Shown: positions 53,289 to 62,539 of the stretch, piece by piece
Layout of the letters: every line of letters starts with the position of its first letter
How positions within the stretch are numbered: position 1 is the first letter of the stretch
DNA from: Actinobacillus equuli
Lineage (GTDB): Bacteria > Pseudomonadota > Gammaproteobacteria > Enterobacterales > Pasteurellaceae
Reading direction: 5' to 3'
Assembly (NCBI RefSeq): GCF_900636745.1
Contig: NZ_LR134310.1
Coordinates: 930,001 to 994,000, forward strand
DNA length: 64,000 nucleotides
The notes under the pieces: model-generated
Database searches by the model: none
What the model was told of the DNA's origin: nothing
Seen by the model: the letters and a program-made list of their open reading frames with translations, nothing else
Made by a program: the position numbers and the translations under genes

Positions 53289-53990
53289 ATGAAAAAATTA
53301 ACATTCAGGACGCTCACATTATTTATTGTGTTGCTGCTGACTGCTTGCGGAAGTTACACTGATTCGAATTCCTCTAATTCAAGAAAAGCAAAATATCAGA
53401 TTTCGAATGAAGATGTAAAAAAATGGGTCATTGAAAAAAATAAATTTGAACAATGCCTCTATCCTAAGGAACGGAAATCTAAAGGTGCTAAATTATCCGA
53501 AGGTAATCGAATGTTGTATCAAATGGCTGTGTATCAGACAACCCTCAGCCAAGTGATTGGAGAAGATAACTATCTTATCTTGACACAAGATCCTGCTTCA
53601 CAACGATATTTAGCTAAAAAATTACAACAACACGGACATTCGCAAAAAGCGCAATTTAGCCAAGTTTGGTGCAATACATTAAAAGCGACTTATTTACAGC
53701 CGACAAAAGCTAAGAAAGCGGTAGCTAAGCAAACTAATGTGAAAAAAGCCACAAACAAAAAGTCTAGAAAGACTAAGGCAATGAGAAGATCAGCGTCAGT
53801 TGTTAAAACTGACATTGATAGTATTGATAACCAAGATCAGTTAGATATCGCACAAGAAGAAGTGATTGAACCGGTAGCAATGCCATTTCAACCAGAAGAA
53901 AAAGAATCATCTTTCCAAGAACCACAAGCTCCAAGTGATCGAATTAAAGTCAATTGGGAACCGGTGAAAAACGAAGTGTATTCTTACTAA
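53289..53990 (+). CDS. Hypothetical lipoprotein
   Basis: A 233-aa protein with a lipoprotein signal (LFIVLLLTAC, Cys near 20). No family recognised. The middle (YPKERKSKG, NRMLYQMAVYQTTLSQVIGEDNYLIL) is helical; residues about 140-170 are very Lys-rich (AKKAVAKQTNVKKATNKKSRKTK), followed by an acidic C-terminus. AT-rich promoter region with TATAAT upstream. Envelope role is inferred from the signal only. Confidence 0.7.
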   Translation: MKKLTFRTLTLFIVLLLTACGSYTDSNSSNSRKAKYQISNEDVKKWVIEKNKFEQCLYPKERKSKGAKLSEGNRMLYQMAVYQTTLSQVIGEDNYLILTQDPASQRYLAKKLQQHGHSQKAQFSQVWCNTLKATYLQPTKAKKAVAKQTNVKKATNKKSRKTKAMRRSASVVKTDIDSIDNQDQLDIAQEEVIEPVAMPFQPEEKESSFQEPQAPSDRIKVNWEPVKNEVYSY

Positions 53991-54000
53991 AGGCTAAACA

Positions 54001-54034
54001 AAAAGAGATGTGAATATTAACTCACATCTCTTTT
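54001..54034. terminator. Bidirectional terminator
   Basis: AAAAGAGATGTGA / TCACATCTCTTTT, a 13-bp stem between the lipoprotein gene and folP, both running towards it. Confidence 0.85.
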
Positions 54035-54038
54035 TCAT

Positions 54039-54884
54039 TTATTCACATTCCGCTACCGCCTGCCATACTTTCAACATATCCGCAGTTTCCGCCACATCAT
54101 GTACTCGAATAATTTTAGCGCCGTTTTGCACCGCAATTAATGCACCGACAACTGAAGCTGTTACTCGCTGCTCAACCGGTTTACCGGTTATTGCACCCAA
54201 CATCGACTTACGAGATAAACCGGCAAGTACCGGAAAACCAGCATCCGAAAAGGCTTTTAAATGTTTAAGTAGTGTAAAGTTATGCTGTACACTTTTACCA
54301 AAACCAAAACCGGGATCAAGAATAATATGTTCTTTTGGAATCCCAGCCGTGATACATTCAAAAATGCGTTGATTGAGAAAATCCGCCACTTCTTCCAATA
54401 CATCATCATATTCGGGATTTTGTTGCATATTTTGCGGATTGCCTTGCATATGCATTAAACAAATCGGCAAACCTAATTCAACCGCAGTATCTAACGCATT
54501 CGGTTCGGTTAAAGCTCGAATATCATTGAGAATATCGGCTCCTGCTTCCGCTGACTGTTTAAACACTTCCGCTTTTGAGCTATCAACGGAAATCAAACAA
54601 TCGAAACGTTTACGAACCGCCTCTACTAATGGTACAACACGTTCCAACTCTTGTTCCAATGTCACAAGTTCCGCATTAGGACGGGTTGATTCACCACCGA
54701 TATCAATAATATCAGCCCCTTCATTCAACATTTTTTCCACTTGAAATAACGCTTTATCCAACGTGAAAAATTTACCCGAATCGGAAAAAGAATCGGGAGT
54801 GAAGTTTAAAATCCCCATAATTTTCGGCTGAGTTAAATCTAACAAGCGGTCTTTTTTTTGATAATTTTTGAAATGAATTTGCAT
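54039..54884 (-). CDS. folP: Dihydropteroate synthase
   Basis: A 281-aa DHPS: IMGILNFTPDSFSDSGKF, GADIIDIGGESTRPNA, LISVDSSKAEV, ILNDIRALTEPNAL, LDPGFGFGKSVQHN, GLSRKSMLG. Joins p-aminobenzoate to the pterin and is the sulfonamide target. The ATG overlaps the stop of the upstream nucleotidyltransferase (TAATG), unusual for folP. Confidence 0.96.
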   Translation of the reverse strand: MQIHFKNYQKKDRLLDLTQPKIMGILNFTPDSFSDSGKFFTLDKALFQVEKMLNEGADIIDIGGESTRPNAELVTLEQELERVVPLVEAVRKRFDCLISVDSSKAEVFKQSAEAGADILNDIRALTEPNALDTAVELGLPICLMHMQGNPQNMQQNPEYDDVLEEVADFLNQRIFECITAGIPKEHIILDPGFGFGKSVQHNFTLLKHLKAFSDAGFPVLAGLSRKSMLGAITGKPVEQRVTASVVGALIAVQNGAKIIRVHDVAETADMLKVWQAVAECE

Positions 54885-55192
54885 TATTTCTTCTCTTGTA
54901 ACACAACATAATTGGCTTGTATGTTGGTATGAAAACTAATAGGTAATCGTTCCCATTGATGAATATCTACTAACATTGGTAACAGGCTATTTTGGAATGC
55001 AGCTTGTAACTGAACAAGATCAGCATCGCCTTTTACCACAAGATTCAAATCACTTCCCTCGTGTCCATTACCATTTACACGGCTGCCATAAGCCCACACC
55101 TCTGCAAGCGGTGCATTTTCCGCCAAAATTTGCAAAATAACGGATAGATGTTTTGGCTTAACTGCTAATTTTTCAATCGGCTGACGCATCAA
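54884..55192 (-). CDS. MNT-domain nucleotidyltransferase (HI0073-like)
   Basis: A 102-aa minimal nucleotidyltransferase: GSRVNGNGHEGSDLNLVV gives the GS box and first Asp, but the canonical DxD is DxN here; a later Asp in LVDIHQW fits the third position. Partner of the HEPN-like protein, whose gene overlaps it by 20 bp. In such pairs MNT can AMPylate and silence HEPN; the Asn may alter activity. Confidence 0.82.
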   Translation of the reverse strand: MMRQPIEKLAVKPKHLSVILQILAENAPLAEVWAYGSRVNGNGHEGSDLNLVVKGDADLVQLQAAFQNSLLPMLVDIHQWERLPISFHTNIQANYVVLQEKK

Positions 55193-55610
55193 AAACCTCT
55201 TTCATTACACCGGCTAGTGTACGTAAATCAACTAAATAGTGGGGCAACATTGTTAATGTTTCTTCGACAAAAACCACCCCATAATCGTGGGCGGTAATAT
55301 TACGATTTGCTCGGTAAGTTAACCAACGTTCAGTCGCAGCTTCGTCAAGTAAACCGTGTTTATTGGCATAGCGAAATAAGTCATTGAATACCAGACGATC
55401 TATTTCTCGTGGACTACCACTATACAATTTCAGTACTTTTCTAAGTAATTTCCCTGTCGTTTCTAAAGAAAGTTCAAAGCTCTTAATAGCTGCATTACGA
55501 AATAAATCATATAACACGGTCTCTTTAGGATCCGTTTCCGTTAAACGTAAAATGGCTTGTTCCAAAGTGTCTGCAGTATGTTGCAGATGCTCGACACTTA
55601 AACTCATCAC
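55173..55610 (-). CDS. HEPN-like nucleotidyltransferase substrate-binding protein (HI0074-like)
   Basis: A 145-aa all-helical protein of the HI0074/HEPN type: VEHLQHTADTLEQAILRLTETD, AAIKSFELSLETTGKLLRKVLKL, and RNITAHDYG, which fits the HEPN R-x4-H RNase motif. With the MNT gene it forms a toxin-antitoxin-like pair. Operon HEPN-MNT-folP. Confidence 0.85.
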   Translation of the reverse strand: MMSLSVEHLQHTADTLEQAILRLTETDPKETVLYDLFRNAAIKSFELSLETTGKLLRKVLKLYSGSPREIDRLVFNDLFRYANKHGLLDEAATERWLTYRANRNITAHDYGVVFVEETLTMLPHYLVDLRTLAGVMKEVFDASAD

Positions 55611-55626
55611 AGCCTCCTGTTCTTAG

Positions 55627-56589
55627 CTATTTTTCTGTTCTCAACTTCGCCAATACACCTTTTAGGGTTTTATCCAATGGGGCGGTAATCAGCATTTCTT
55701 CGCCGGTTTTCGGGTGTTCGAAACGGATTGAATAGGCGTGTAAAAATAAACGGTGTAAACCGACCGCTTTCATTTTACTGTCGAATTCCGCTTCGCCGTA
55801 TTTATCGTCTAAAGCAATCGGGTGTCCGGCATATTGGGTATGTACACGAATTTGATGAGTACGACCGGTTACCGGTGAAGCTTTAACTAAAGTCGCATTG
55901 GCATAGCGTTCTTCAATCGCAAAGCGAGTTTCGGACGGTTTACCTTCTTCGCTCACTTTGACAATACGTTCACCGCTTGCTAATTCATTTTTCAACAATG
56001 GCGCTCTAATCACTTTGACGTGCGATTGCCATTGTCCACGCACTAAAGCGAGATAATCCTTTTGTACCACTTTTTCACGCAGTTGCTCATGTAAATTACG
56101 TAATGCGGAACGTTTTTTAGCCACTAACAGAATACCGGACGTATCACGATCGATACGATGAACCAGTTCTAAAAATCTTGCTTGTGGGCGTAATGCACGT
56201 AATGCTTCAATCACGCCGAAACTCAATCCGCTCCCACCGTGAACCGCAATTCCGGACGGCTTGTTAATCACTAACATCACCTCGTCTTCATACAAAATTT
56301 GCTGTTCTAACTCGGCAACTTTATTCAATTTAGTGGAAATTGGTGCTTCGTTTTTCTCAGCGACACGCACCGGCGGCACACGTACAACATCGTTCTCTTG
56401 TAGTTTGTATTCCGGTTTGATTCTGCCTTTATTCACACGCACTTCGCCTTTACGCACAATGCGATAAATTAAACTTTTCGGCACGCCTTTCAATTTGGCG
56501 AGCAAGAAATTATCTAAACGCTGTCCGGCTTCATCATCACTAATGGTGAAAAACTGTACGCTGGCACTGATTACTTTTTCTGTGGTCAT
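55627..56589 (-). CDS. rluC: 23S rRNA pseudouridine synthase RluC
   Basis: A 320-aa RluC/RluD-family enzyme: N-terminal S4 domain (about 15-75, QRLDNFLLAKLKGVPKSLIYRIVRKGEVRVN), catalytic HRIDRDTSGILLVAK and SPVTGRTHQIRVH. Expected to modify U955, U2504 and U2580 of 23S rRNA (E. coli numbering). Confidence 0.93.
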   Translation of the reverse strand: MTTEKVISASVQFFTISDDEAGQRLDNFLLAKLKGVPKSLIYRIVRKGEVRVNKGRIKPEYKLQENDVVRVPPVRVAEKNEAPISTKLNKVAELEQQILYEDEVMLVINKPSGIAVHGGSGLSFGVIEALRALRPQARFLELVHRIDRDTSGILLVAKKRSALRNLHEQLREKVVQKDYLALVRGQWQSHVKVIRAPLLKNELASGERIVKVSEEGKPSETRFAIEERYANATLVKASPVTGRTHQIRVHTQYAGHPIALDDKYGEAEFDSKMKAVGLHRLFLHAYSIRFEHPKTGEEMLITAPLDKTLKGVLAKLRTEK

Positions 56590-56799
56590 TGTTCTACTTC
56601 TTGATAAAAAATTTGTCGTAATTTTAACATAATCGCCCCTAGCAAGGCAGGCAAGCGGTCAGATTTATCGAAAATTTTACAAATAGCCTGCACTAATCAT
56701 AATTTCGATTGTCATTAGTACGCATTTTATGCAAAATGCGCACCTTCAATTTCTCTGTCCTTCAACTTATTGAAGGACGCTAACATAAAGGAAAATCAA

Positions 56800-57711
56800 A
56801 TGTCAGCAGAAAAAACCGCTGAAACAGCACAACATATTGATGTTGTTACTGAAACAACGAAAGTGATTGATAAAGTAAGCACTATGGATATGCAAACTTT
56901 ATTGAACGATTGGGTTATCCCATACGGAACAAAGGTATTATTAGCCGTTGTTATTTTTATTGTCGGTAAATTCTTCGCTCGTTTAATCAGTAAGTTATTA
57001 GGCAAAGCAGCTTTAGCTTCAACTAAAGACGAAATGTTACAAAGCTTTGTTAGCTCAATCAGCTATTTCTTATTGTTATTAATTGTAGTGATTGCATCAC
57101 TTTCACAATTAGGCATTAACACCAGTTCATTAGTGGCATTAATCGGTGCGGCAGGTTTAGCCATTGGTCTATCACTGCAAAACTCATTACAAAACTTTGC
57201 GGCAGGCGTGATGTTATTAATCTTCAAACCGTTCCGTAAAGGCGATTTAATCGAAACCGGCGGTATGACCGGTACGGTTGAGCAAATGGGCTTATTAGTA
57301 TTGGAATTGCGTACTGGTGACAACAAAACCGTATTAATTCCAAACGGCAAAGTGTTTTCAGACAGTATCGTCAACTACTCTGCTAACGATGTTCGTCGTA
57401 TTGATTTTATCTTTGATATTTCATACGAATCTAACTTAAAAGAGGCGAAAGAAATTGTATCTCGTCTCTTAGAAAATAACGCTTTAGTATTAAAAGATCC
57501 GGCATTTGTGGTAGCAGTCGGTGCATTATCGGCAAATAGTGTTCAGCTTGTAGTTCGCCCTTGGGTGAAAACAGCTGATTACTGGACAGCTTACTGGGGA
57601 ATTACCGAAATGGTCAAACTTGAATTTGATAAAGCTGGTATCGAGATTCCATACAATCAGATGAATCTTCACCTTGCAGACAACAAAAGCCTTGCGATTG
57701 AAAATAAATAA
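56800..57711 (+). CDS. mscS: MscS-family mechanosensitive ion channel
   Basis: A 303-aa channel from ATG 56800 (AAAGGA upstream; the 56770 start is worse). Three transmembrane helices, pore helix (LVALIGAAGLAIGLSLQNSLQNFAAGVMLLIFKPFRKGD, the Gly/Ala-rich TM3 signature) and cytoplasmic beta domain (VLIPNGKVFSDSIVNYS). Releases solutes on hypo-osmotic shock. Confidence 0.94.
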   Translation: MSAEKTAETAQHIDVVTETTKVIDKVSTMDMQTLLNDWVIPYGTKVLLAVVIFIVGKFFARLISKLLGKAALASTKDEMLQSFVSSISYFLLLLIVVIASLSQLGINTSSLVALIGAAGLAIGLSLQNSLQNFAAGVMLLIFKPFRKGDLIETGGMTGTVEQMGLLVLELRTGDNKTVLIPNGKVFSDSIVNYSANDVRRIDFIFDISYESNLKEAKEIVSRLLENNALVLKDPAFVVAVGALSANSVQLVVRPWVKTADYWTAYWGITEMVKLEFDKAGIEIPYNQMNLHLADNKSLAIENK

Positions 57712-57727
57712 TCGCTAAATAGCTTAC

Positions 57728-57772
57728 AAGCGGTCGGTTTTCTGGCAAATTTTGCAAAGAAACCGACCGCTT
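57728..57772 (+). terminator. USS terminator
   Basis: AAGCGGTCGGTTT / AAACCGACCGCTT, a 13-bp stem followed by T residues, after mscS. Confidence 0.85.
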
Positions 57773-57964
57773 TTATTTTCTATTACTTCCCAATTGATGC
57801 TCATCCTACGCTTGCCTTCCGTTTATCTAGCCTCACATCCTCATTATTATTTATTCAAATCAAGAAAATGTGAAAATCATTACCCAAACACACTAAAGTC
57901 GCTTAGAATCTATACACATATAATATTTTTTAATAAAAATTTGTTTATTTTAGGAACGCAACAT

Positions 57965-59143
57965 ATGACAACACCACTCAACTTCGTGATGATCTCACCA
58001 CACTTTCCGACCAATTTTGAGACGTTCGCCGTCCGAATGAAGGAAAAAGGCATTAATACTTTAGGTATCGCCGACACGCCTTATGAACAGCTCAGTGATA
58101 ATTTAAAAGCGCATTTAACCGAATATTATCGTGTGGATAATATGGAAGATTACGATCAGGTTTATCGCGCGGTCGGTTACTTTGTACATAAATACGGACG
58201 TATCCACCGCATTGAATCGCATAACGAATATTGGCTTGAATTGGACGCTAAGTTACGTACCGATTTCAACGTGTTCGGTTATAAAAATGAGGATATGATC
58301 ACAATTAAAACCAAAGCGCAAATGAAAGAAGTCTTTCGTAAAGCCGGTTTAAACGTAGCGAAAGGTCGTGTATTTAAAGATGAGCAGGACGCTCGTCAAT
58401 TGGCAAAAGAGCTGAAATTCCCAGTGATCGTTAAACCGAACTCGGGTGTTGGCGCATCGGACACTTATAAAGTGCGTAACGAAGCGCAGTTAAATGAATT
58501 CTTCGCCGTTCAAAATCCGCAGGTTGAATATATTATGGAAGAATTTATTGACGGCGATATCGTGACCTTTGACGGTTTAACCGATCACGAAGGTAATATC
58601 GTGTTCTATTCCAGCCTTGAATACTCCGAAGCGGTATTAGACACCGTGGAAAAAGACGGTGATATGTTCTATTACGTACCACGCGAAACCTCACCGAAAT
58701 TAGTCGAATTAGGCAAAATTTGTGTTGAAGCCTTTAAAGTGCGTGAACGTTTCTTCCACTTTGAATTTTTCCGTGTGAAAAAAACCGGTGATTTATTACC
58801 ACTTGAAATCAACTGCCGTCCACCGGGCGGTTTAACCATTGATATGTGGAACTATGCGAATGATTTTGATGTGTTCCGTGAATACGCCAATATCGTGACG
58901 GAAAACAAATTCTATGCTGACATTACCCACCCGTGGAATGTCGTTTATATCTCACGTAAAGCGAATCAAAATTATGTGAATACTATTGAGGACGTTTGCC
59001 ATAAATATGCCGACAATATTATCAGCGTACAAACCGTGCCGGGCGTATTTGCCAAAATTATGGGTGAGCATGGAATTTTAGTCCGCACCGAAACCATGGA
59101 ACAGTTACGTGAAATTGTCCGTTTTGCACAACAAAAACAGTAA
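57965..59143 (+). CDS. ATP-grasp domain protein
   Basis: A 392-aa ATP-grasp protein from ATG 57965; the frame is open to 57752 but that part overlaps the mscS terminator and looks non-coding. Features: MKEVFRKAGLNVAKGRVF, FPVIVKPNSGVGASDTYKV (ATP loop), YIMEEFIDGDIVTFDG, LLPLEINCRPPGGLTIDMWNYA (metal-binding E-N). Likely a carboxylate-amine/thiol ligase. Followed 11 bp later by an esterase, with another esterase convergent; product unknown. Confidence 0.85.
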   Translation: MTTPLNFVMISPHFPTNFETFAVRMKEKGINTLGIADTPYEQLSDNLKAHLTEYYRVDNMEDYDQVYRAVGYFVHKYGRIHRIESHNEYWLELDAKLRTDFNVFGYKNEDMITIKTKAQMKEVFRKAGLNVAKGRVFKDEQDARQLAKELKFPVIVKPNSGVGASDTYKVRNEAQLNEFFAVQNPQVEYIMEEFIDGDIVTFDGLTDHEGNIVFYSSLEYSEAVLDTVEKDGDMFYYVPRETSPKLVELGKICVEAFKVRERFFHFEFFRVKKTGDLLPLEINCRPPGGLTIDMWNYANDFDVFREYANIVTENKFYADITHPWNVVYISRKANQNYVNTIEDVCHKYADNIISVQTVPGVFAKIMGEHGILVRTETMEQLREIVRFAQQKQ

Positions 59144-59154
59144 AGGAGCTAACA

Positions 59155-59907
59155 ATGCATTTTGAAAGAAGAAGTCATTGGAGTGGTGAATTAGGTCGTG
59201 AAATGCACTTTAATGTATATGGTCATGCCGGTAAACCGGTAATCGTCTTTCCTTCCTCGGGAGGTAATCAAAACGAATACGGAAACTTCGGTATGATTGA
59301 GGCCTGCCGTGCGTTTATTGATCACGGTTTAATCAAGTTCTACACACCGGATTCCTACGATAGCGAATCGTGGTTGGCATTACACAAATCCGGCCACGAT
59401 ATGGCGTTGGCACATAACGCTTACGATCGTTATATCGTCCACGAATTAGTGCCGTTAATCCGCCACGAAGCAAATTGGAACGGTACGATGATCGCTACCG
59501 GCTGCAGTATGGGTGCATTCCATTCGGTAAATTTTGCACTTCGTCACCCTGATTTGTTTGATACCACCATTGCGCTCAGCGGTGTTTATGATGCCCGTTT
59601 CTTTACCGGTGAATTCTATGGCGATCCGACCGTCTATTTTAATTCGTCTATCGATTCGCTTTGGGGACAAAATGACGAGTGGTTCTTAAATCGTTACCGC
59701 CAAAATCATTTTATTATTGCGGTCGGACAGGGTGCTTGGGAAGAACAACACGTGGAAGATACCCGCCGTTTACAAGAAGCGTTCAATGCGAAAAACATTC
59801 CGGCTTGGTTCGATTATTGGGGACATGACGTAGAACACGACTGGCCGTCATGGCGTAAAATGATGCCGTATTTCTTAGGCAAATTGGCAGAGCAAAATAT
59901 TATCTAA
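59155..59907 (+). CDS. Esterase-family alpha/beta hydrolase
   Basis: A 250-aa hydrolase: VIVFPSSGGNQNEYGN, nucleophile GCSMGAFHS, ALSGVYDARFF and final His in YWGHDVEHDW. Belongs to the putative-esterase (esterase D-like) group. No signal peptide. AAGGAG before ATG; co-transcribed with the ATP-grasp gene. Confidence 0.87.
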   Translation: MHFERRSHWSGELGREMHFNVYGHAGKPVIVFPSSGGNQNEYGNFGMIEACRAFIDHGLIKFYTPDSYDSESWLALHKSGHDMALAHNAYDRYIVHELVPLIRHEANWNGTMIATGCSMGAFHSVNFALRHPDLFDTTIALSGVYDARFFTGEFYGDPTVYFNSSIDSLWGQNDEWFLNRYRQNHFIIAVGQGAWEEQHVEDTRRLQEAFNAKNIPAWFDYWGHDVEHDWPSWRKMMPYFLGKLAEQNII

Positions 59908-59925
59908 ACACTCCTTCCCAAAATA

Positions 59926-59970
59926 CAAGCGGTTAAATTCTGCAAAAAAATTGTAAAATTTAACCGCTTG
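59926..59970. terminator. USS terminator between convergent esterases
   Basis: CAAGCGGTTAAATT / AATTTAACCGCTTG, 14-bp stem. Confidence 0.82.
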
Positions 59971-59988
59971 TTTGCTTTCTTTGCTCGT

Positions 59989-60831
59989 CTATTTTCCCAT
60001 TAACGAAAAGCTTAAAAATTCTACAAAATGATTTGCCCAATGTACTTCATGGTGGGTTTCATTTGCCATAATTTTTAAGCGAATATTATCAATTGGATGA
60101 AAAGTACGAAGTAGTGCTTGATAGTAATAAAGCGAGCTATTGATATAAGCCTGATTCATATTCGAAATATATTGCGCATCCATATCATCGCCCTCATTCG
60201 TGCCAACCTGAATAAACACTTTGCTTGCTTTATTCAGTGGGTGACGATGTACAAAATCCAAAAAGGCGGATTCGCTAAACCAAGACGCAGAAGAAAATAC
60301 GCCTAAATGGCCGAAAGTATCCGGATAAGCTGCGCCCATATAAGCGGTAATAATGCCGCCCATCGAGCTACCGGCTAATAGCGTATGCTCACGTTGCGGT
60401 TTGGTTCGGTAGTGTGAATCAATAAACGGTTTCACCGTATTCACCACCCACTGCCCGTATTCCACACCCATACCGCCGGCATTGCGCGCCTCGGGCGTAT
60501 GTCCGACATCGGTACGCCACGGTGCGTATTCGTCTAAGCGGTGTACCGTCGCATTATCGATCCCGACAATAATCAGTTTTGGAAATTCTTGGTGATTTTT
60601 AATAGTCGGGATGATTTTCCACGAATAACCCGAATAGGATTCTTTACTATAAAACACATTTTGCCCATCATGCATATAAAGTACAGGATAGGTTTGCCAA
60701 TTCTCGTTGTGATAATCTTTCGGCAATAGCACACGAATACGGCGGTGATGATTGTAGTAAGGCACATACAGAAAATGCTCTTCCATTTTCAGATAGTATT
60801 TATCTAAGCTCATTTGATATCCCAACTTCAA
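59989..60831 (-). CDS. Esterase-family alpha/beta hydrolase
   Basis: A 280-aa hydrolase distinct from its convergent neighbour: RIRVLLPKDYHNENWQTYPVLYMHDGQNVFY, nucleophile GSSMGGIIT, VFIQVGTNEGDDMD and His in ETHHEVHW. Resembles IroE/Fes-type or S-formylglutathione-like esterases. No signal peptide. Its position beside the ATP-grasp/esterase pair suggests related chemistry. Confidence 0.85.
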   Translation of the reverse strand: MKLGYQMSLDKYYLKMEEHFLYVPYYNHHRRIRVLLPKDYHNENWQTYPVLYMHDGQNVFYSKESYSGYSWKIIPTIKNHQEFPKLIIVGIDNATVHRLDEYAPWRTDVGHTPEARNAGGMGVEYGQWVVNTVKPFIDSHYRTKPQREHTLLAGSSMGGIITAYMGAAYPDTFGHLGVFSSASWFSESAFLDFVHRHPLNKASKVFIQVGTNEGDDMDAQYISNMNQAYINSSLYYYQALLRTFHPIDNIRLKIMANETHHEVHWANHFVEFLSFSLMGK

Positions 60832-60928
60832 TGATTTTTAAACAAGATCGTAGCGTTTTTTGTTTCTGAAACACAAGCGGTTTTGTACAAAATTTAGCAT
60901 GATTCGGAAGGGCTTTTTAGAAAAGAAA

Positions 60929-60974
60929 CAAGCGGTCATTTTTTGGCAAAATTTTGCAGAAAAATAACCGCTTG
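60929..60974 (-). terminator. USS terminator of the formate channel gene
   Basis: CAAGCGGT...TTTT pairs with AAAA...ACCGCTTG with one mismatch, just past the stop codon of the FNT gene. Confidence 0.7.
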
Positions 60975-60982
60975 AAATTAGC

Positions 60983-61777
60983 TTAGATTGAGTAGTCGTC
61001 TTTCAGTAAATGCTTATAGGCAAACAGATAAGACGCACCAACGAATGCCGCACCGCCGGTCACATTACCTAAGAACACCGGAATCATATTAAAGAAGAAT
61101 TGCCCCCAAGTTACATCAGCGCCTGCCCAAATGCCCGCCGGAATAATAAACATATTCGCTACAAAATGTTGTAAACCGATTAATACGAAGGTCATCACTG
61201 GGAACCACATCGCTAAAATTCGCCCTGAGGTTTGTTTTGCGCCAAAGTAGAACCAAATGCCCATACAAACCATCCAGTTACAAGCAATTGCCGAGATAAA
61301 TGCGCGACCGAAGTCCATATGCACTTTTGCTTCCGCAATCGCAATGGTTTTCGCTGCCGAAACACCTTCCGCCAAGCCGACATAATGCCCTAAGAAAAAT
61401 GCCATAGTTACCGCACCGACTAAGTTACCTAAACTAACAATCACCCAGTTGCGGACTAATTTCGGTAAGCTGACTTTTTTACTGAATTTACCTAATGCCA
61501 TCAGCATCATATTACCGGTCGCCAGCTCACCGCCACCAATCAAAATACAAATTAAGCAAATCGGGAAAACCGCTGCCCCCAATAAGTTAGCAAGTCCGCC
61601 CCACTCCGGCGGAATACCGCTGACCACTTTTAAATAAGCTATATAGCCGAAACTCACATAACCGCCACCAAGAAAACTCAAAATGGCAAGCATCTTTAAA
61701 CTACTTTGTGATTTGGCAAAACTTTTGTCGATAACATCTTGTAGGATTTCGTGTGGGTAAAGGTCTCTGTTGTGCAT
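60983..61777 (-). CDS. focA: Formate/nitrite transporter family channel
   Basis: A 264-aa FNT protein with six membrane segments: LGGGYVSFGYIAYL, GGGELATGNMML, NWVIVSLGNLVGAV, AIACNWMVCMGIW, GLQHFVANMFIIPAGI, NMIPVFLGNVTGGAAFV. The conserved pore His (LQHFVANM) and Thr region fit formate channels. No pfl gene is in the window, so formate rather than nitrite is inferred from similarity of motifs. Confidence 0.85.
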   Translation of the reverse strand: MHNRDLYPHEILQDVIDKSFAKSQSSLKMLAILSFLGGGYVSFGYIAYLKVVSGIPPEWGGLANLLGAAVFPICLICILIGGGELATGNMMLMALGKFSKKVSLPKLVRNWVIVSLGNLVGAVTMAFFLGHYVGLAEGVSAAKTIAIAEAKVHMDFGRAFISAIACNWMVCMGIWFYFGAKQTSGRILAMWFPVMTFVLIGLQHFVANMFIIPAGIWAGADVTWGQFFFNMIPVFLGNVTGGAAFVGASYLFAYKHLLKDDYSI

Positions 61778-61995
61778 AATGTAAATTAAATGTTAATTAA
61801 AGAATGGCAAAAATGTAACAGAGCGCTCAGCTTTAGAGAAAGAATCTGAGGTTATATATCACGCATTTTAGTTATATGTTTAAAAATGTGAGCTATCTCG
61901 CAAAATAAGCGGTCGAAATCACCAAAAATTTTGTAAATTCACTATCTGGGGGTATACTCCAAAGCGATATATACTTTTAGAAACAGGAGCATCTC

Positions 61996-62493
61996 ATGCG
62001 TATTGATACCTCGGCACTTTGTGATATTTATTCTGATCAAGTTGATGTCGTAGAACCTATTTTCTCAAGCTTCGGTGGCGCATCGTCTTTTTATGGCAAG
62101 ATCACCACAGTAAAATGCTTTGAAAACAACGGGTTAATTGCAGAAGTGCTGGAAGAAGAAGGTAACGGTCGTGTGCTGCTCGTAGATGGTGGCGGAGCGG
62201 TTCGCCGTGCGTTGATTGATGCGGAATTAGCTCAGTTAGCAGTCGATAACGGTTGGGAAGGCATTATTGTGTACGGTGCGGTGCGTCAACTTGATGTGTT
62301 GGAAACTTTAGACATCGGTATTCACGCGTTAGCACCGATTCCTGTTGGTGCCGATGACACGAACATTGGCGAAGTCGATACACCGGTTAACTTCGGCGGC
62401 GTGACATTCTTCCCGGAAGATTATGTTTATGCAGATCTCACCGGTATCATCCTCTCACCGGAACTTTTAGATCTCGCCGAATTAGAAGAATAA
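61996..62493 (+). CDS. rraA: Ribonuclease E inhibitor RraA
   Basis: A 165-aa RraA of normal length: [65 protein letters not shown]. Binds the RNase E C-terminal region and lowers mRNA decay. ACAGGAG upstream of the ATG. Confidence 0.96.
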   Translation: MRIDTSALCDIYSDQVDVVEPIFSSFGGASSFYGKITTVKCFENNGLIAEVLEEEGNGRVLLVDGGGAVRRALIDAELAQLAVDNGWEGIIVYGAVRQLDVLETLDIGIHALAPIPVGADDTNIGEVDTPVNFGGVTFFPEDYVYADLTGIILSPELLDLAELEE

Positions 62494-62508
62494 AATAGCG
62501 TAACGCAG

Positions 62509-62530
62509 AAACCGACCAATTGGTCGGTTT
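62509..62530. terminator. rraA/trmN6 terminator
   Basis: AAACCGACCAA / TTGGTCGGTTT, a perfect 22-bp palindrome with a T-run, between convergent genes. Confidence 0.85.
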
Positions 62531-62539
62531 TTTTGTTGA

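Noticed and set aside
57752-57964. N-terminal extension of the ATP-grasp ORF
   Set aside because: Begins inside the mscS terminator stem, looks non-coding, and the family starts at TPLNFVMISPHFP.
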